Of a stretch of DNA of 64,000 nucleotides, positions 16,701 to 25,426 are shown piece after piece. Origin of the DNA: Rubrobacter aplysinae (GTDB lineage: Bacteria > Actinomycetota > Rubrobacteria > Rubrobacterales > Rubrobacteraceae); assembly GCF_001029505.1 (NCBI RefSeq), contig NZ_LEKH01000002.1:186001-250000 (forward strand), written 5' to 3'. Both the position numbers and the translations under genes were made by a program. The stretch's first letter is position 1, and each line of letters starts with the position of its first letter. Below the pieces are notes generated by a model. That model searched no databases, was not told the DNA's origin, and saw only the letters and a list, made by a program, of their open reading frames with translations.

Positions 16701-17885
16701 CCGGTAGTAACCAACTGCGAGGCCGGAGCGCGGGAGCTCTTCGACGAGGACTTCCCGACCTACACGAACCGCCGGGAACTGCGGGAGCAGCTCGACCGGC
16801 TTTTAGGAGACGAGACGAGAAGACGGGAGCTTGGCGAACGCTACAAGAACAAGGTTCTCGCGGAACATACCTACGAGAAGAGGGCCGGGCAACTCACGGA
16901 GATATTGCGCACGAAGGCCGAGGCCTCTAGCTTCTGCATAAAGATCGGAGCCCCGAGCCGTAAAGAAGCCCCGAACTGGGGTGACACCCACTACGCGACG
17001 GCCATGCAGCGTCAGCTCGAGGCCGCCGGTCATCCCTGCACCATCCAGACCCTGGACGAGTGGGACTCTCTGGACGGTATGAGATACGACGTCGCCGTCC
17101 ACCTAAAGGGCCTCACCCCCTACAACACGAAACCCGGCCAGCTAAACGTCCTGTGGAATATAAGCCATCCCGAGAAGCTCGACGCCGGTGAGTGCGGCCT
17201 TTACGACGTGGTCTTTGTCGCCTCCGAGAGGTGGGCTAGCATACTAGAAGACCGGACGGATACCCCGGTCTATCCTCTACAGCAGGCCACGGACCCCCGC
17301 GTCTTCTACCCCGACCACGACGCCGCCCACGCCCGGGAGCTCGTATTCGTCGGGAACTCCCGGCGGGTGGAGCGCAGGATACTAAAGGACCTCCTGCCCA
17401 CGAACCGGGATCTCGCCGTGTGGGGTGGAGACTGGAAAGGTCTCATAGACGAGAGATACGTGGTCGGCGAGTACCTTCCAAACGAGGAGGTCAGGAAGGC
17501 CTACTCCTCCGCGGCGATAGTCTTGAACGACCACTGGGACGACATGCGCGAGTACGGCTTCGTCTCGAACCGCATCTACGACGCCCTGGCCTGCGGCGCG
17601 CTCGTGATCAGCGACCACCTGGAAGAGCTGGAGGAGCGTTTCGGGGAGGCTGTCGTGACCTATGAAGATGCCGGGCAACTAAAAGAGCTCGTGGACTACT
17701 ATCTCGACCACCCGGACGAGCGCAAGGCCCGCGGCGAGCGCGGCCGGCAGTTGGTGCTGGAGAAGCACACCTTCGGGCACAGGGTCCTGGAGATGATGAG
17801 CAGGCTCCCGGAGCCGGAGCGGGCCCGCCTCACACTCCCCGCGAGAGCCGCCAGCCGAGCGCCGGGCGCGGCGCTCCGGCGGTAA
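13758..17885 (+). CDS. multi-domain methyltransferase / coiled-coil / glycosyltransferase (1375 aa)
   Basis: One open frame with five parts. Residues about 1-215 are a Methyltransf_24-like domain (VVEIGSDYGENTRN, VVLIDGDHNW). About 225-335 is a coiled coil. About 470-740 is a GT2 domain (VSVIILNRNGSSYLEKLF, VVDNASTDGS, and FANNDIEP in the DxD place). About 753-1050 and 1060-1365 are two CgeB-like glycosyltransferase domains, each ending in the family's SRVFDALATGTPVV or NRIYDALACGALVI motif. ATG 13758 follows GAGGTAGG. It is followed at short spacing by two GT2 genes in the same direction. It probably builds and perhaps caps a glycan segment. Sugars and linkages are not predictable. Confidence 0.88.
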   Translation: MLQFWETVIEPALEALEPASVVEIGSDYGENTRNILEFCRRTGASLHTIDPFPKYDVSAWQEEYGDSFRPYLSLSLNALPQIDKMDVVLIDGDHNWYTVFNELKLIEKRCAELSSPFPLVMLHDIGWPYGRRDLYYDPDNIPGAYQKPYKKKGLSPDSRELLEEGGLNPHLYHAIYENALQNGVLSALEDFLEDTNLQLDLIKIPGLYGLGILTSLETEQQNERLREHLENLRLAAPAARHLEALEKYRIESLIHSQEAETRAREIKKQREELNRRVSKYEQDFEELQQSLQHQKELLESEKARAEQELRDVRETAAQQLAHRDESVEQLKGWMDSVNELIPALLGSRQWRAGRLLHEAYRRVRRKPRVPTAATHLISTLQQYRSWKGGSSAKPVEIPESSLETRARHLMEIAESNRSIPGTLRSLPGKTVASGKRRARQEYRRLKPRIEEATLAERIRERLGPAPGLASWPFVSVIILNRNGSSYLEKLFSGLKDKTDYPDSSLEVLVVDNASTDGSVEFVKSFETPFAVRVIQNSENVSFSEGNNQGAEIASGSLLLFANNDIEPFEPGWLKEMVALQTRQEAAAVGARLLYRGATEHEVSSGYAVQHRGVGFRREAGEEWHRNQGMGEDALDERLGVDEERPAVTAACMLVERGAFEGVGGFTGGYRYGSEDVDLCLKMLSGGHGVISSGRAVLFHDESPSQKAAGREFMRINRTGNRKMFWERWGPELHRRCRLDRLSGRGFWSAEGTPHVALTVTSKDQRDGYGDWHTAHEMGGALEELGWRVSYVERKGERWYSLPDDLDYLMVLIDLYDISRVPEGVTTIAWIRNWTERWLSHPWFEQYDVVLASSGISRDMIEEQSAKKVDALFPIATNPNRFTPAAPEPSYEADYVFTGNFWGELRGMVDAVEVREGEAFKIYGKGWENVPQVSRYAGGTLPYDEMPKVYSSSKLVIDDTASPTLPYGAVNSRVFDALATGTPVVTNCEAGARELFDEDFPTYTNRRELREQLDRLLGDETRRRELGERYKNKVLAEHTYEKRAGQLTEILRTKAEASSFCIKIGAPSRKEAPNWGDTHYATAMQRQLEAAGHPCTIQTLDEWDSLDGMRYDVAVHLKGLTPYNTKPGQLNVLWNISHPEKLDAGECGLYDVVFVASERWASILEDRTDTPVYPLQQATDPRVFYPDHDAAHARELVFVGNSRRVERRILKDLLPTNRDLAVWGGDWKGLIDERYVVGEYLPNEEVRKAYSSAAIVLNDHWDDMREYGFVSNRIYDALACGALVISDHLEELEERFGEAVVTYEDAGQLKELVDYYLDHPDERKARGERGRQLVLEKHTFGHRVLEMMSRLPEPERARLTLPARAASRAPGAALRR

Positions 17886-17896
17886 CGCTCCAACGG

Positions 17897-18940
17897 GTGA
17901 CGGCTCCCGGTAACACTGGCTCGCACCGGGTGACGGTCGTCGTCCCGAACTGGAATGGCGCAGGGCTTCTTAGAAGCTGCCTCGAGTCCTTGTTCGATCA
18001 GGTTTTCGAGGACTTCGAGACGCTGGTCGTTGACAACGGCTCCACCGACGGCTCGGTGGAGATGCTGGGCTCCGAGTTTCCAGAGGTTCGCGTCGTCGCC
18101 CTGAAAGATAACCGGGGCTTCAGCGCGGCCGCGAACCTGGGGGTGTCCGAGTCTGACTCCGAGCTCGTCGCGCTGCTCAACAACGACACCCGGCAGGACC
18201 CCGACTGGCTCGCCGCCCTGGTGAGGGCCGCAGACGCTTACCCGGAGGCTGGGTCCTTCGCCACCAAGATGCTCGACCTCGAAAAGCACGGCGTGATGGA
18301 CGGAGCGGGCGACGCCCTGCGTCGTAGCGGCTTACCGTACAGGCTGGGACACGGCGAGACCGACCGGGGTCACTACGAGAAACCCCGCCCGGTGTTCGGG
18401 GCGTGCGCGGCGGCGGCGTTGTACCGGCGAGACATGCTAGAGAGCGTGGGCCCGTTCGACGAGGATTTTTTCGCCTACTGTGAGGATACGGACCTCTCTT
18501 TTCGGGCGCAGCTTGCGGGTTATACCTGTCGGTACATCCCGGAGGCCGTCGTCTATCATCTCGGCGGCGCTTCCAGCGGGGGCAAACGAAGCCCGACCGC
18601 GACCCGGCTCGGAACACAGAATGGGATCAACCTTCTCGTAAAGAACCTGCCGGCGCCCCTGTTTCCGCGTCTTGCGCCGTTTATGGTCGCGGGCCAGTTT
18701 TCCCGCCTCGCCATGACCGCCAGGAACTTTACGGGGCTCCGGGCGAATCTGGCGGGCTACGCCGGGGCGCTCCGGCTGCTCCCCGTAATGCTCCGCAAGC
18801 GGCGAGCTATACAGGCCGGGCGCAAGGCCCCGGACGAGTACATAAGTGGCCTGTTACGCAACTCTTTCCGCGCGGCGAATGCCAGCATGGCTCGCAGACT
18901 GCGCGACGCGGTGTCGAGGCGTTTGGGATGGCCCGGTTGA
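17897..18940 (+). CDS. GT2 family glycosyltransferase
   Basis: Inverting GT-A glycosyltransferase of 347 residues. The N-terminal nucleotide-sugar fold shows VVVPNWNGAGLLRSCLESL, VVDNGSTDGSVEML and ALLNNDTRQDPDWL, where NND takes the DxD position, then FFAYCEDTDLSFRAQLAGY with the ED catalytic-base motif. This pattern is close to the rhamnosyltransferase-like GT2 group, which fits the rfb genes downstream, but the donor is not proven. The start is GTG 17897, 11 bases after the giant gene. The 3' end overlaps the next glycosyltransferase by 13 bases, indicating one operon. Confidence 0.88.
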   Translation: MTAPGNTGSHRVTVVVPNWNGAGLLRSCLESLFDQVFEDFETLVVDNGSTDGSVEMLGSEFPEVRVVALKDNRGFSAAANLGVSESDSELVALLNNDTRQDPDWLAALVRAADAYPEAGSFATKMLDLEKHGVMDGAGDALRRSGLPYRLGHGETDRGHYEKPRPVFGACAAAALYRRDMLESVGPFDEDFFAYCEDTDLSFRAQLAGYTCRYIPEAVVYHLGGASSGGKRSPTATRLGTQNGINLLVKNLPAPLFPRLAPFMVAGQFSRLAMTARNFTGLRANLAGYAGALRLLPVMLRKRRAIQAGRKAPDEYISGLLRNSFRAANASMARRLRDAVSRRLGWPG

Positions 18941-19800
18941 AGTTCTCGGTGGTTATCGTGGACTATGACTCCTGGCCGCTGTCCCTGCGGTGTATCGGGG
19001 CGTTGCAGGCTACCGGGCGCGAGGACTTCGAGGTCATCGTCGTAGCCAACGGGCCGGGCGAGCCGCCGGAGCTCCCCTCTGTGGCCTCTGGGGTACGGGT
19101 GATCCGGAACCCGGCAAACGCGGGCTTCGCCCGCGCCTGCAACCAGGGTATCTCGGCCGCCGCCGGCGAGCTCGTGGTCTTCATAAACCCGGACGCGAGG
19201 GTAGAGAAGGACTTCTTCGACCTCGTGGAGGCTTTCTTCGCGGAGAGCCCCGGAGCGGGGGTAGCCGGCCCGAGAGTGCTGGATAGCGACGGAGAGGTCC
19301 AGCTCTCCGCCCGCAGGGAGATAGGCTTGCTCTCCGGCATTCTGGGCCGCACCTCGCTGCTTACCCGGCTCTTTCCGAAGAGCTCAATGGTCAAGAGCCA
19401 GTTCCCGGCTCTGGAAGAGTTGGGCGGACCAACCAGCGTGGACTGGGTGTCCGGGGCGTGCATGATCTCGCGCCGCCGGACCCTGGAGAGGCTCGGCGGG
19501 CTGGACGAGCGCTTTTTCATGTACTTCGAGGACGCGGACCTGTGCCGCAGGGCCAGAGCCGCAGGATGGGGGGTCTTCTACCTGCCAGAGGTCGAGGTCA
19601 CGCACGAGGCGGGCGGGAGCACCGGGGACAGGCCGCGGGCGATCTGGCGCCTGCACAAAAGCGCGTTCCTCTACCACCGCAAGCACGACCCTCCCGGCCC
19701 GCTACAGCTGTATAGCCTGCTGGTTCTCGTGGGGCTCGCCGTCCGGGCGCTGGCGAAGCTGGCGGTATCCATAGCCGCCAGCCGCAAGAAGACTGCCTAG
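18928..19800 (+). CDS. GT2 family glycosyltransferase
   Basis: A 290-residue GT-A glycosyltransferase. Motifs are FSVVIVDYDSWPLSLRCI, ANAGFARACNQGI, FINPDARVEKDF (NPDA in the DxD place) and FFMYFEDADLCRRARAAGW with the ED motif. A hydrophobic segment near the C-terminus (LYSLLVLVGLAVRAL) may tether it to the membrane. It overlaps the preceding GT2 gene by 13 bases and ends in a CTAG shared with the stop of the convergent rfbC. The acceptor is probably the same glycan chain. Confidence 0.88.
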   Translation: MARLKFSVVIVDYDSWPLSLRCIGALQATGREDFEVIVVANGPGEPPELPSVASGVRVIRNPANAGFARACNQGISAAAGELVVFINPDARVEKDFFDLVEAFFAESPGAGVAGPRVLDSDGEVQLSARREIGLLSGILGRTSLLTRLFPKSSMVKSQFPALEELGGPTSVDWVSGACMISRRRTLERLGGLDERFFMYFEDADLCRRARAAGWGVFYLPEVEVTHEAGGSTGDRPRAIWRLHKSAFLYHRKHDPPGPLQLYSLLVLVGLAVRALAKLAVSIAASRKKTA

Positions 19801-20357
19801 GCCGTCTCGTATCGTGGCAGGCTCCCGGTGGAGACCTCGGCCAGCCGTGGGGCGGCGGCGTCCTTCTCCGACAATACGGGCTCGACGTCGGGCCAGTGTA
19901 TTCCGATCTCCGGGTCGTCGTACAGGATCGAGCCCTCCGCCTCGCGGTTGTAGCGGTCCGTGCACTTGTAGGCGAAAAGGGCAGCGTCGCTCGTGACCAC
20001 GAAGCCGTGGGCAAACCCTTCCGGCACCCAAAGCTGGCGTTTGTTCTCGGCCGAGAGAGTGGCACCGGTCCACTCGCCGAAGTTCGGCGAGCCGGCACGG
20101 ATGTCTACGGCCACGTCGAACACCTCGCCCTGCAAGACGTAGACCAGCTTGCCCTGCTGGTTCGGATTCTGGAAGTGCAGGCCGCGCAGGACGCCGTGCT
20201 GAGAGAAGGAGAGATTGTCCTGGACGAACTCGTGGGGCAGGCCGGCCTCCCGGTAGCGGTCGGCGTTGAAGGTCTCCATGAAGAACCCACGCTCGTCGCC
20301 GAACACGTCCGGCTCGACGAGGAGCACCTCGGGCAGGCCGGTCTCCTCTACGTTCAT
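19797..20357 (-). CDS. rfbC: dTDP-4-dehydrorhamnose 3,5-epimerase
   Basis: Epimerises dTDP-4-dehydro-6-deoxyglucose at C3 and C5 in dTDP-L-rhamnose synthesis. It is a cupin of 186 residues, normal for RfbC, with [28 protein letters not shown] (catalytic His) and [15 protein letters not shown] 20357 overlaps the stop of rfbA by four bases (ATGA), giving translational coupling. A longer reading to 20522 runs through the end of rfbA and is not used. Confidence 0.94.
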   Translation of the reverse strand: MNVEETGLPEVLLVEPDVFGDERGFFMETFNADRYREAGLPHEFVQDNLSFSQHGVLRGLHFQNPNQQGKLVYVLQGEVFDVAVDIRAGSPNFGEWTGATLSAENKRQLWVPEGFAHGFVVTSDAALFAYKCTDRYNREAEGSILYDDPEIGIHWPDVEPVLSEKDAAAPRLAEVSTGSLPRYETA

Positions 20358-21265
20358 CCGGCACCTCGCACCGTCGCGGGCGAGCCGGGCGTTAGCTCCG
20401 TGCTGTTTATCATCTCCAGGAGGTACTGGCCGTAGCCGTTCTTCTTCATCGGCTCCGCGAGGCGCTCGACCTGCCCGGCGCTGATGTAGCCCATGCGGTA
20501 CGCGATCTCCTCGGGACAGCATATCTTCAGGCCCTGGCGATTCTCTATGGTCTCTATGAAGCTCGTGGCCTGCTGTAAGGCCTCGTGGGTTCCCGTGTCG
20601 AGCCAGGCCATCCCCCGGCCCATCAGCTCGACCTGGAGCTCACCGCGCTCCAGATACCTCAGGTTGACGTCCGTGATCTCGAGTTCTCCCCTCGGCGAGG
20701 GCGTAAGGTCCTGCGCTATGTCCAGCACCCGATTGTCGTAGAAGTACAGACCCGTAACGGCGTAGTGGGATTTCGGCTTTTCGGGCTTCTCTTCGAGGCT
20801 CACGGCGCTCCCGGCGGAGTCGAACTCGACGACGCCGTAGCGCTCGGGGTCCCGGACGTAGTAGCCGAAGACCGTCGCGCCCTCTTCCCGGCTCGCGGCC
20901 CGCCGGACGGCGTCGCCGAAGCCCTGGCCGTAGAAGACGTTGTCGCCGAGCACGAGGGCGACGGAGCTGTCCCCGACGAACTCGCGCCCGATCACGAACG
21001 CCTGCGCCAGCCCGTCTGGGCTCGGCTGCACGGCGTAGCTGAGATCCAGACCCCAGCGGGAACCGTCGCCGAGTAGCTCCCTGAAGCGGCCTATGTCCTG
21101 CGGGGTAGAGATCAGGAGTATCTCTCGTATCCCCGAGAGCATCAGGGTGGATAACGGGTAGTAGATCAAGGGCTTGTCGTAGACCGGCAAGAGCTGCTTG
21201 CTGACCACGTGGGTAAGCGGATACAACCGCGTGCCGGAGCCTCCGGCGAGGATTATCCCTTTCAT
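20354..21265 (-). CDS. rfbA: glucose-1-phosphate thymidylyltransferase
   Basis: First step of dTDP-rhamnose synthesis: glucose-1-phosphate plus dTTP gives dTDP-glucose. The 303 residues include the nucleotidyl-transfer signature [11 protein letters not shown] at 8-18, [25 protein letters not shown] and EKPEKPKS. It leads an rfbA-rfbC pair with a four-base overlap. The 4,6-dehydratase (rfbB) needed between these steps is not in this window and must lie elsewhere. Confidence 0.95.
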   Translation of the reverse strand: MKGIILAGGSGTRLYPLTHVVSKQLLPVYDKPLIYYPLSTLMLSGIREILLISTPQDIGRFRELLGDGSRWGLDLSYAVQPSPDGLAQAFVIGREFVGDSSVALVLGDNVFYGQGFGDAVRRAASREEGATVFGYYVRDPERYGVVEFDSAGSAVSLEEKPEKPKSHYAVTGLYFYDNRVLDIAQDLTPSPRGELEITDVNLRYLERGELQVELMGRGMAWLDTGTHEALQQATSFIETIENRQGLKICCPEEIAYRMGYISAGQVERLAEPMKKNGYGQYLLEMINSTELTPGSPATVRGAG

Positions 21266-21784
21266 CTACGCGCCTCTACCTGCCTTCTTTCCGGGGGAGG
21301 ACCTTCAACGGCACAGGTTCTCATCATAACGGCAGGTTCTCAAGACGCCACGCCTTGACGCCTTGACCCATTAGCCCGCCAGCGGCTCTATGCGCGCCGG
21401 CTCTTCCCTCCCGCGGGTGTCGTGGGAGGGCTTGTAAAATAGAGATCTGCGGCGTGCTCGCCAGATGGCCGGGACCGGGGTGGCACCGAGGAGCTTTCCC
21501 AGAGGCAGGGCCGTAGAGATGGTCACTCGCCACTTGCCGTGTGTCATCTCACTGGCGGCTTCGGAGGCCCTCCTTTCAGCATACGCGTCGCGCTCTTTGC
21601 GCTCATCTTCTACCTCTCTTCTAGGCCTCGGCCAAGCTCCGGCGTCTAATGCTAGCCGACTATCTGTTATACGTATTCCCTGAGCACCCCCCTGGTGCCT
21701 CCGTGGTAGAGGAGCCACTTCCAGCTATACTCCACGGAGTACGGGTAACCGGAGAAACACGGAGAGAAAGCGCCTTTCACGCAC
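21266..21784. other. divergent intergenic region between rfbA and thrC
   Basis: 519 bases with no gene I can support; overlapping frames on both strands (for example 21371-21718 minus) have no recognisable domain. It holds a 6-bp inverted repeat (CCTCCC...GGGAGG, near 21408-21430). A GGGGTGGCACCG string at 21477-21488 resembles a T-box core but lacks the rest of that structure. Promoters for rfbA and thrC should lie here. Confidence 0.4.
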
Positions 21785-22876
21785 ATGAGCCAAGCCGAGT
21801 CTTCCATCGCCCAGGCCCCTCAACATCGGGGCGTAATAAACCGCTACCGGGGCTGGCTGCCCGGGATCCCGGACCACGCGGTAGCCACCCTCGGCGAGGG
21901 CGGTACGCCGCTCATCGAGGCCCCGTGCGTCTCGGAGAAGGTGGGAGCAAGCGTCCACCTCAAGTTCGAGGGGCTGAACCCGACAGCCTCTTTCAAGGAC
22001 CGGGGCATGACCGTGGCGCTCTCGCGGGCGGCGGCCCGGGGCGAGCGGCTCTCGATCTGCGCCTCTACCGGGAACACGGCGGCCTCGGCGGCGGCGTACT
22101 CCGCGAGGGCCGGGATGACGTGCTTCGTGGTGGTGCCGGTCGGCAAGATAGCGATGGGCAAGGCGGTCCAGATTCTGGCCCACGGCGCGCGCGTCGTCCA
22201 GATCGAGGGCAACTTCGACGACGCCTTGAGGATCTCACAGCGGGCCGCCGCCGAGATGGACGACGTCGCCCTGGTGAACTCCGTGAACCCCGACCGCATC
22301 GAGGGCCAGAAGACCTCCGCGTTCGAGATCTCAGAGTCACTCGGCGCGCCGCCCGAGGCGCTGGCGCTGCCGGTCGGCAATGCGGGCAACATCACGGCCT
22401 ACTGGCGCGGCTTCTCCGAGTGGCGCGACGCGGGATATTCGGAACACGCCCCCAGGATGCTCGGCTTCCAGGCCGCCGGCTCCGCCCCGCTCGTGGAGGG
22501 GCACGACGTACAGAACCCGGAGACGGTTGCCAGCGCGATCCGCATCGGCGCACCGGCGAGCAAGGAGGGGGCGCTGGCGGCGATGCGGGAGTCCGGCGGT
22601 CTAATAGAGAGCGTGACGGACGAGGAGATACTGGACGCACAGCTACTCCTCGCCCGCGAGGAGGGCGTGTTCTGCGAGCCCGCTTCGGCTGCGGGTGTCG
22701 CCGGGCTGCTCAAGCTCGCGGGCGAAGGCCGCGCCCCGACGGGCACGGTGGTAAGCGTCCTGACCGGCCACGGGCTCAAGGACCCGGACGTGATCCTGGC
22801 CCGAAACCGCCTGCCAGACCCGCTACCAGCGGACTTCGACACCGTCGCGGACTACATGCGCCGGGAGGGCGGTTGA
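21785..22876 (+). CDS. thrC: threonine synthase
   Basis: PLP enzyme converting O-phosphohomoserine to threonine. The 363-residue protein has the PLP lysine in NPTASFKDRGM (K71), the phosphate-binding loop GNAGNI and a C-terminal SAAGVAGLLKLA. Size and motifs fit the short, plant/actinobacterial type. ATG 21785 is used. thrB follows 22 bases later, so the last two steps of threonine synthesis form an operon; homoserine dehydrogenase is not in the window. Confidence 0.95.
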   Translation: MSQAESSIAQAPQHRGVINRYRGWLPGIPDHAVATLGEGGTPLIEAPCVSEKVGASVHLKFEGLNPTASFKDRGMTVALSRAAARGERLSICASTGNTAASAAAYSARAGMTCFVVVPVGKIAMGKAVQILAHGARVVQIEGNFDDALRISQRAAAEMDDVALVNSVNPDRIEGQKTSAFEISESLGAPPEALALPVGNAGNITAYWRGFSEWRDAGYSEHAPRMLGFQAAGSAPLVEGHDVQNPETVASAIRIGAPASKEGALAAMRESGGLIESVTDEEILDAQLLLAREEGVFCEPASAAGVAGLLKLAGEGRAPTGTVVSVLTGHGLKDPDVILARNRLPDPLPADFDTVADYMRREGG

Positions 22877-22898
22877 GGCATCCCGTAAGGGCGCACAG

Positions 22899-23831
22899 AT
22901 GATAAGCGTCCGGGTTCCGGCGACCTCGGCGAACCTGGGGCCGGGCTACGACGCGGTCGGGCTCGCCCTGTCGCTGTACATGCGCATAAGCCTCGAACGC
23001 GCCCCGGAGCCGCTGGTGGAGGTGAAAGGGACCGGGGCGGACCTTATTCCGCGCGGCCCCGAACACCCGGCCTACCGCGCCGCCGCCTTCGTGGCCGAGT
23101 ACATCGGCGAGCCGGACGTCGCCTTCCACCTCGTGCAGGAGAACGCCATCCCCCCGGCCCGTGGCCTAGGCGGGTCGGCGGCCGCTCTAGTCGGCGGGGC
23201 GGTAGCCGCCAACGACCTGCTCGGCCGGGGGATAGCCGCGCCGGATCTCCTGAACATCGTCTGCGAGCTCGATGGCCACCCGGACAACGCCGCCCCGGCC
23301 CTGCTCGGCGGGCTCGTCATCGGCTCCCTTACGCCGGAGGGCATCCGCAGCGTGCGACTCGAGCCTCAGGGCCTCAAGGCGGTCGTCGCCGTGCCGGACT
23401 TCGCCGTCTCCACCACCGCCGCCCGCCAGGCTCTACCGACCGAGGTATCCCACCGCGACGCCGCGTTCAACGTCGGTCGCGCCGGGCTGCTGCTCGGGGC
23501 GCTCGCAACCGGCGAGTATGGTCTGCTGGACGTGGCGATGCAGGATAGGCTGCACCAGAACTACCGCGCCCACCTCATACCGGGTCTGGAGGAGGTAATA
23601 TCCGCCGCCCACGACACCGGGGCCTACGGCTCGTGCCTATCGGGCTCCGGCCCGACCGTCCTCGCCTTCGCCCCGGAAGACCGGGCGCAGAAGGTCGCCC
23701 GGGCCATGCGTGACGCCTTCGAGAAGCAGAAAGTCAGCACGAGGGCCTGGGCGCTGACCATAGACCTCGGCGGCGCGCAGACCGAGCCACCGGGAGCGGG
23801 CGGCCTGGAGGATCTAGAGCCAGAGCTCTAG
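22899..23831 (+). CDS. thrB: homoserine kinase
   Basis: GHMP-fold kinase phosphorylating homoserine with ATP, producing the substrate of the adjacent threonine synthase. The N-terminus SVRVPATSANLGPGYDAVGLAL and the ATP loop PPARGLGGSAAALVGG at about 85-100 are diagnostic, with a C-terminal GSCLSGSGPTVLAF motif. The length, 310 residues, is normal. Confidence 0.95.
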   Translation: MISVRVPATSANLGPGYDAVGLALSLYMRISLERAPEPLVEVKGTGADLIPRGPEHPAYRAAAFVAEYIGEPDVAFHLVQENAIPPARGLGGSAAALVGGAVAANDLLGRGIAAPDLLNIVCELDGHPDNAAPALLGGLVIGSLTPEGIRSVRLEPQGLKAVVAVPDFAVSTTAARQALPTEVSHRDAAFNVGRAGLLLGALATGEYGLLDVAMQDRLHQNYRAHLIPGLEEVISAAHDTGAYGSCLSGSGPTVLAFAPEDRAQKVARAMRDAFEKQKVSTRAWALTIDLGGAQTEPPGAGGLEDLEPEL

Positions 23832-24221
23832 GGTCCGGCCGCGAATCATCGCTACAGAGCAATTCAGAGCAGCAAAGAGTACTCCAGAGCAACAACCGCC
23901 GGGCGGCTACATCCCGCCGTAGCTCACGACACTCCTCTCGCGGCGGGTGACGAGGCGTCGTTACTGTTTTAGACGCTTGAACGGCGGTTTCACCAGGGGC
24001 TGCGCCGCCGGCACGCCGGCGTCAACGGTCGGGGCCCTCCATCCGGTTTCTGCAAGATCCATCTGCAGGATAACGTTGGTCACGACTCTATGACTATGCC
24101 CGTGTACCTGGTCCACTGCGGGGTGGCCGCCGTCAAGCGGGTCCGGTCTTCGCCTATGACTCTCCCCCGCTGCCGCGAGCCACGCTCGGGTAGACGCGTG
24201 AATAGGAATGTCCTGGCTGCG
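23832..24221. other. convergent intergenic region
   Basis: About 390 bases between the 3' ends of thrB and the DMT transporter. No gene is supported. Three short CAGAGCA copies occur between about 23860 and 23900. GC-rich inverted segments are present, but there is no clear stem followed by a T-run. Confidence 0.4.
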
Positions 24222-25190
24222 CTACGTGCCGTATTCGGCCTCCTCCGGGCTATCGTCGTGTGCGCCGGCTCGACGCCCTCGGCCGCGTAGCAGATGGTCG
24301 CCAACCAGCAGGCCGGCTATGGCCAGGGCTCCTCCGAGTAGCTGAACAGGGGCAACGCTCTGCCCGGCTATGATCGCGATGACGAGGCCACTGACCGGCA
24401 CGAGGTTGAAGTACAGTCCCGCGCCTCCCGCCTCGATAAAGCGCAGCGCGTAGTTCCACAGGAAGATGGTCGCGGCGGTGGTGCCGACCCCGAGGTACAG
24501 GAGGAGCAGCCACTGGCCCGCCCCGATCTGGGGAAGCCCCTGCAGGTATACTTCGCCGGCCGCCGGCGGCAGGAGGAACAGCAGCCCGGCCCCGAAGCTC
24601 GCTGCGGTGACCAGGGCGGCGGGCTGGCTGGTGCCGAGTGCCCGGCCCTGCGCCGCGTACACGCCGTAGGCCAGTATGGAGCCGACCATCAGCGCGTTGC
24701 CGAGCAGCACGTGATGCCCGCCGCTGGAGGAGATCGTGCTGCTAACCAGCACCACGCCCGCCACGGAGACGACTATGCCTACCAGCCGCGGCAGGGGCAG
24801 CCGCTCCCGCAGAAACAACACGCCCATCAGGGCTATGGCGGCGGGCATCCCGGCGACGATCAGGGCGGCGCTCGACGCCGAGGTGAACTGCAGCGCGACA
24901 TTCTGCAGGCCGTAGGAGAAGAACACCCCGGTCAGGCCGAACAACAGGTACCTCCTGGTGAATACCAGCCTGGCCCTGAAGCCTTCCCGGTAGGCCAGCG
25001 GCAGGAGCACCGCGAGCCCGACGGCGAACCGTCCCGCGGCCAGGGTAAAGGCTCCCGTGTCCTTGAGAAGCTGCTCGGTTCCCACGAACACCGAGCCCCA
25101 CAAGAGCATCGCCACCAAAAGCGCCGCAACGGCCGTGGGCCTGCCGCCCACGGGAGGCCGGGTCTTTAGGCGTCCGATCAGGGCCGTCAT
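24222..25190 (-). CDS. DMT/EamA-family transporter
   Basis: A 322-residue membrane protein with about ten hydrophobic helices in two EamA repeats. The first opens AALLVAMLLWGSVFVGTEQLL, split here as LLVAMLLWGSVF; glycine/proline helix ends (GMPAAIALMGVLFLRERL) are typical of the family. It is a metabolite or drug exporter, substrate unknown. The start ATG overlaps the stop of the small gene 25187-25390 by four bases. The divergent TetR gene and the operator-like repeats between them suggest it is the regulated efflux pump. Confidence 0.88.
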   Translation of the reverse strand: MTALIGRLKTRPPVGGRPTAVAALLVAMLLWGSVFVGTEQLLKDTGAFTLAAGRFAVGLAVLLPLAYREGFRARLVFTRRYLLFGLTGVFFSYGLQNVALQFTSASSAALIVAGMPAAIALMGVLFLRERLPLPRLVGIVVSVAGVVLVSSTISSSGGHHVLLGNALMVGSILAYGVYAAQGRALGTSQPAALVTAASFGAGLLFLLPPAAGEVYLQGLPQIGAGQWLLLLYLGVGTTAATIFLWNYALRFIEAGGAGLYFNLVPVSGLVIAIIAGQSVAPVQLLGGALAIAGLLVGDHLLRGRGRRAGAHDDSPEEAEYGT

Positions 25191-25390
25191 CTGCCGCGGC
25201 CCTCTCGTATCTGGATCCGCACTACCGGGCCGGCCGACTTGACCGGCTCACCGCTATCGTCCCGGCCCCCGAAAAGCCCGGGCCGCTCCGCACCCCGGTA
25301 AGAGCCGGGCTCCACCTCGCCCCGCATCGTGGCCATACCCCGGTCCAACTCCTCGAAAAACCCCGCAAGCCTCTGAAAACGACCGCGCAT
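25187..25390 (-). CDS. small hypothetical protein coupled to the DMT transporter
   Basis: A 67-residue protein of no known family, starting MRGRFQRLAGFFEELDRGM and ending in a VVRIQIREGRGR segment. ATG 25390 has GGGAGG 7 bases upstream; ATG 25405 lacks proper spacing. Its stop overlaps the transporter start (ATGA), so the two are translationally coupled. The N-terminal amphipathic helix could touch the membrane, but no function is assigned. Confidence 0.6.
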   Translation of the reverse strand: MRGRFQRLAGFFEELDRGMATMRGEVEPGSYRGAERPGLFGGRDDSGEPVKSAGPVVRIQIREGRGR

Positions 25391-25426
25391 ACCTCTGCCT
25401 CCCATCCTCTAATAAACAACCTACTG

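Noticed and set aside
21477-21488. GGGGTGGCACCG, like the T-box antiterminator core, upstream of thrC
   Set aside because: The base that would pair with the tRNA discriminator does not suit tRNA-Thr, no stem I or specifier loop is visible, and the site is 300 bases from the gene without a terminator after it.
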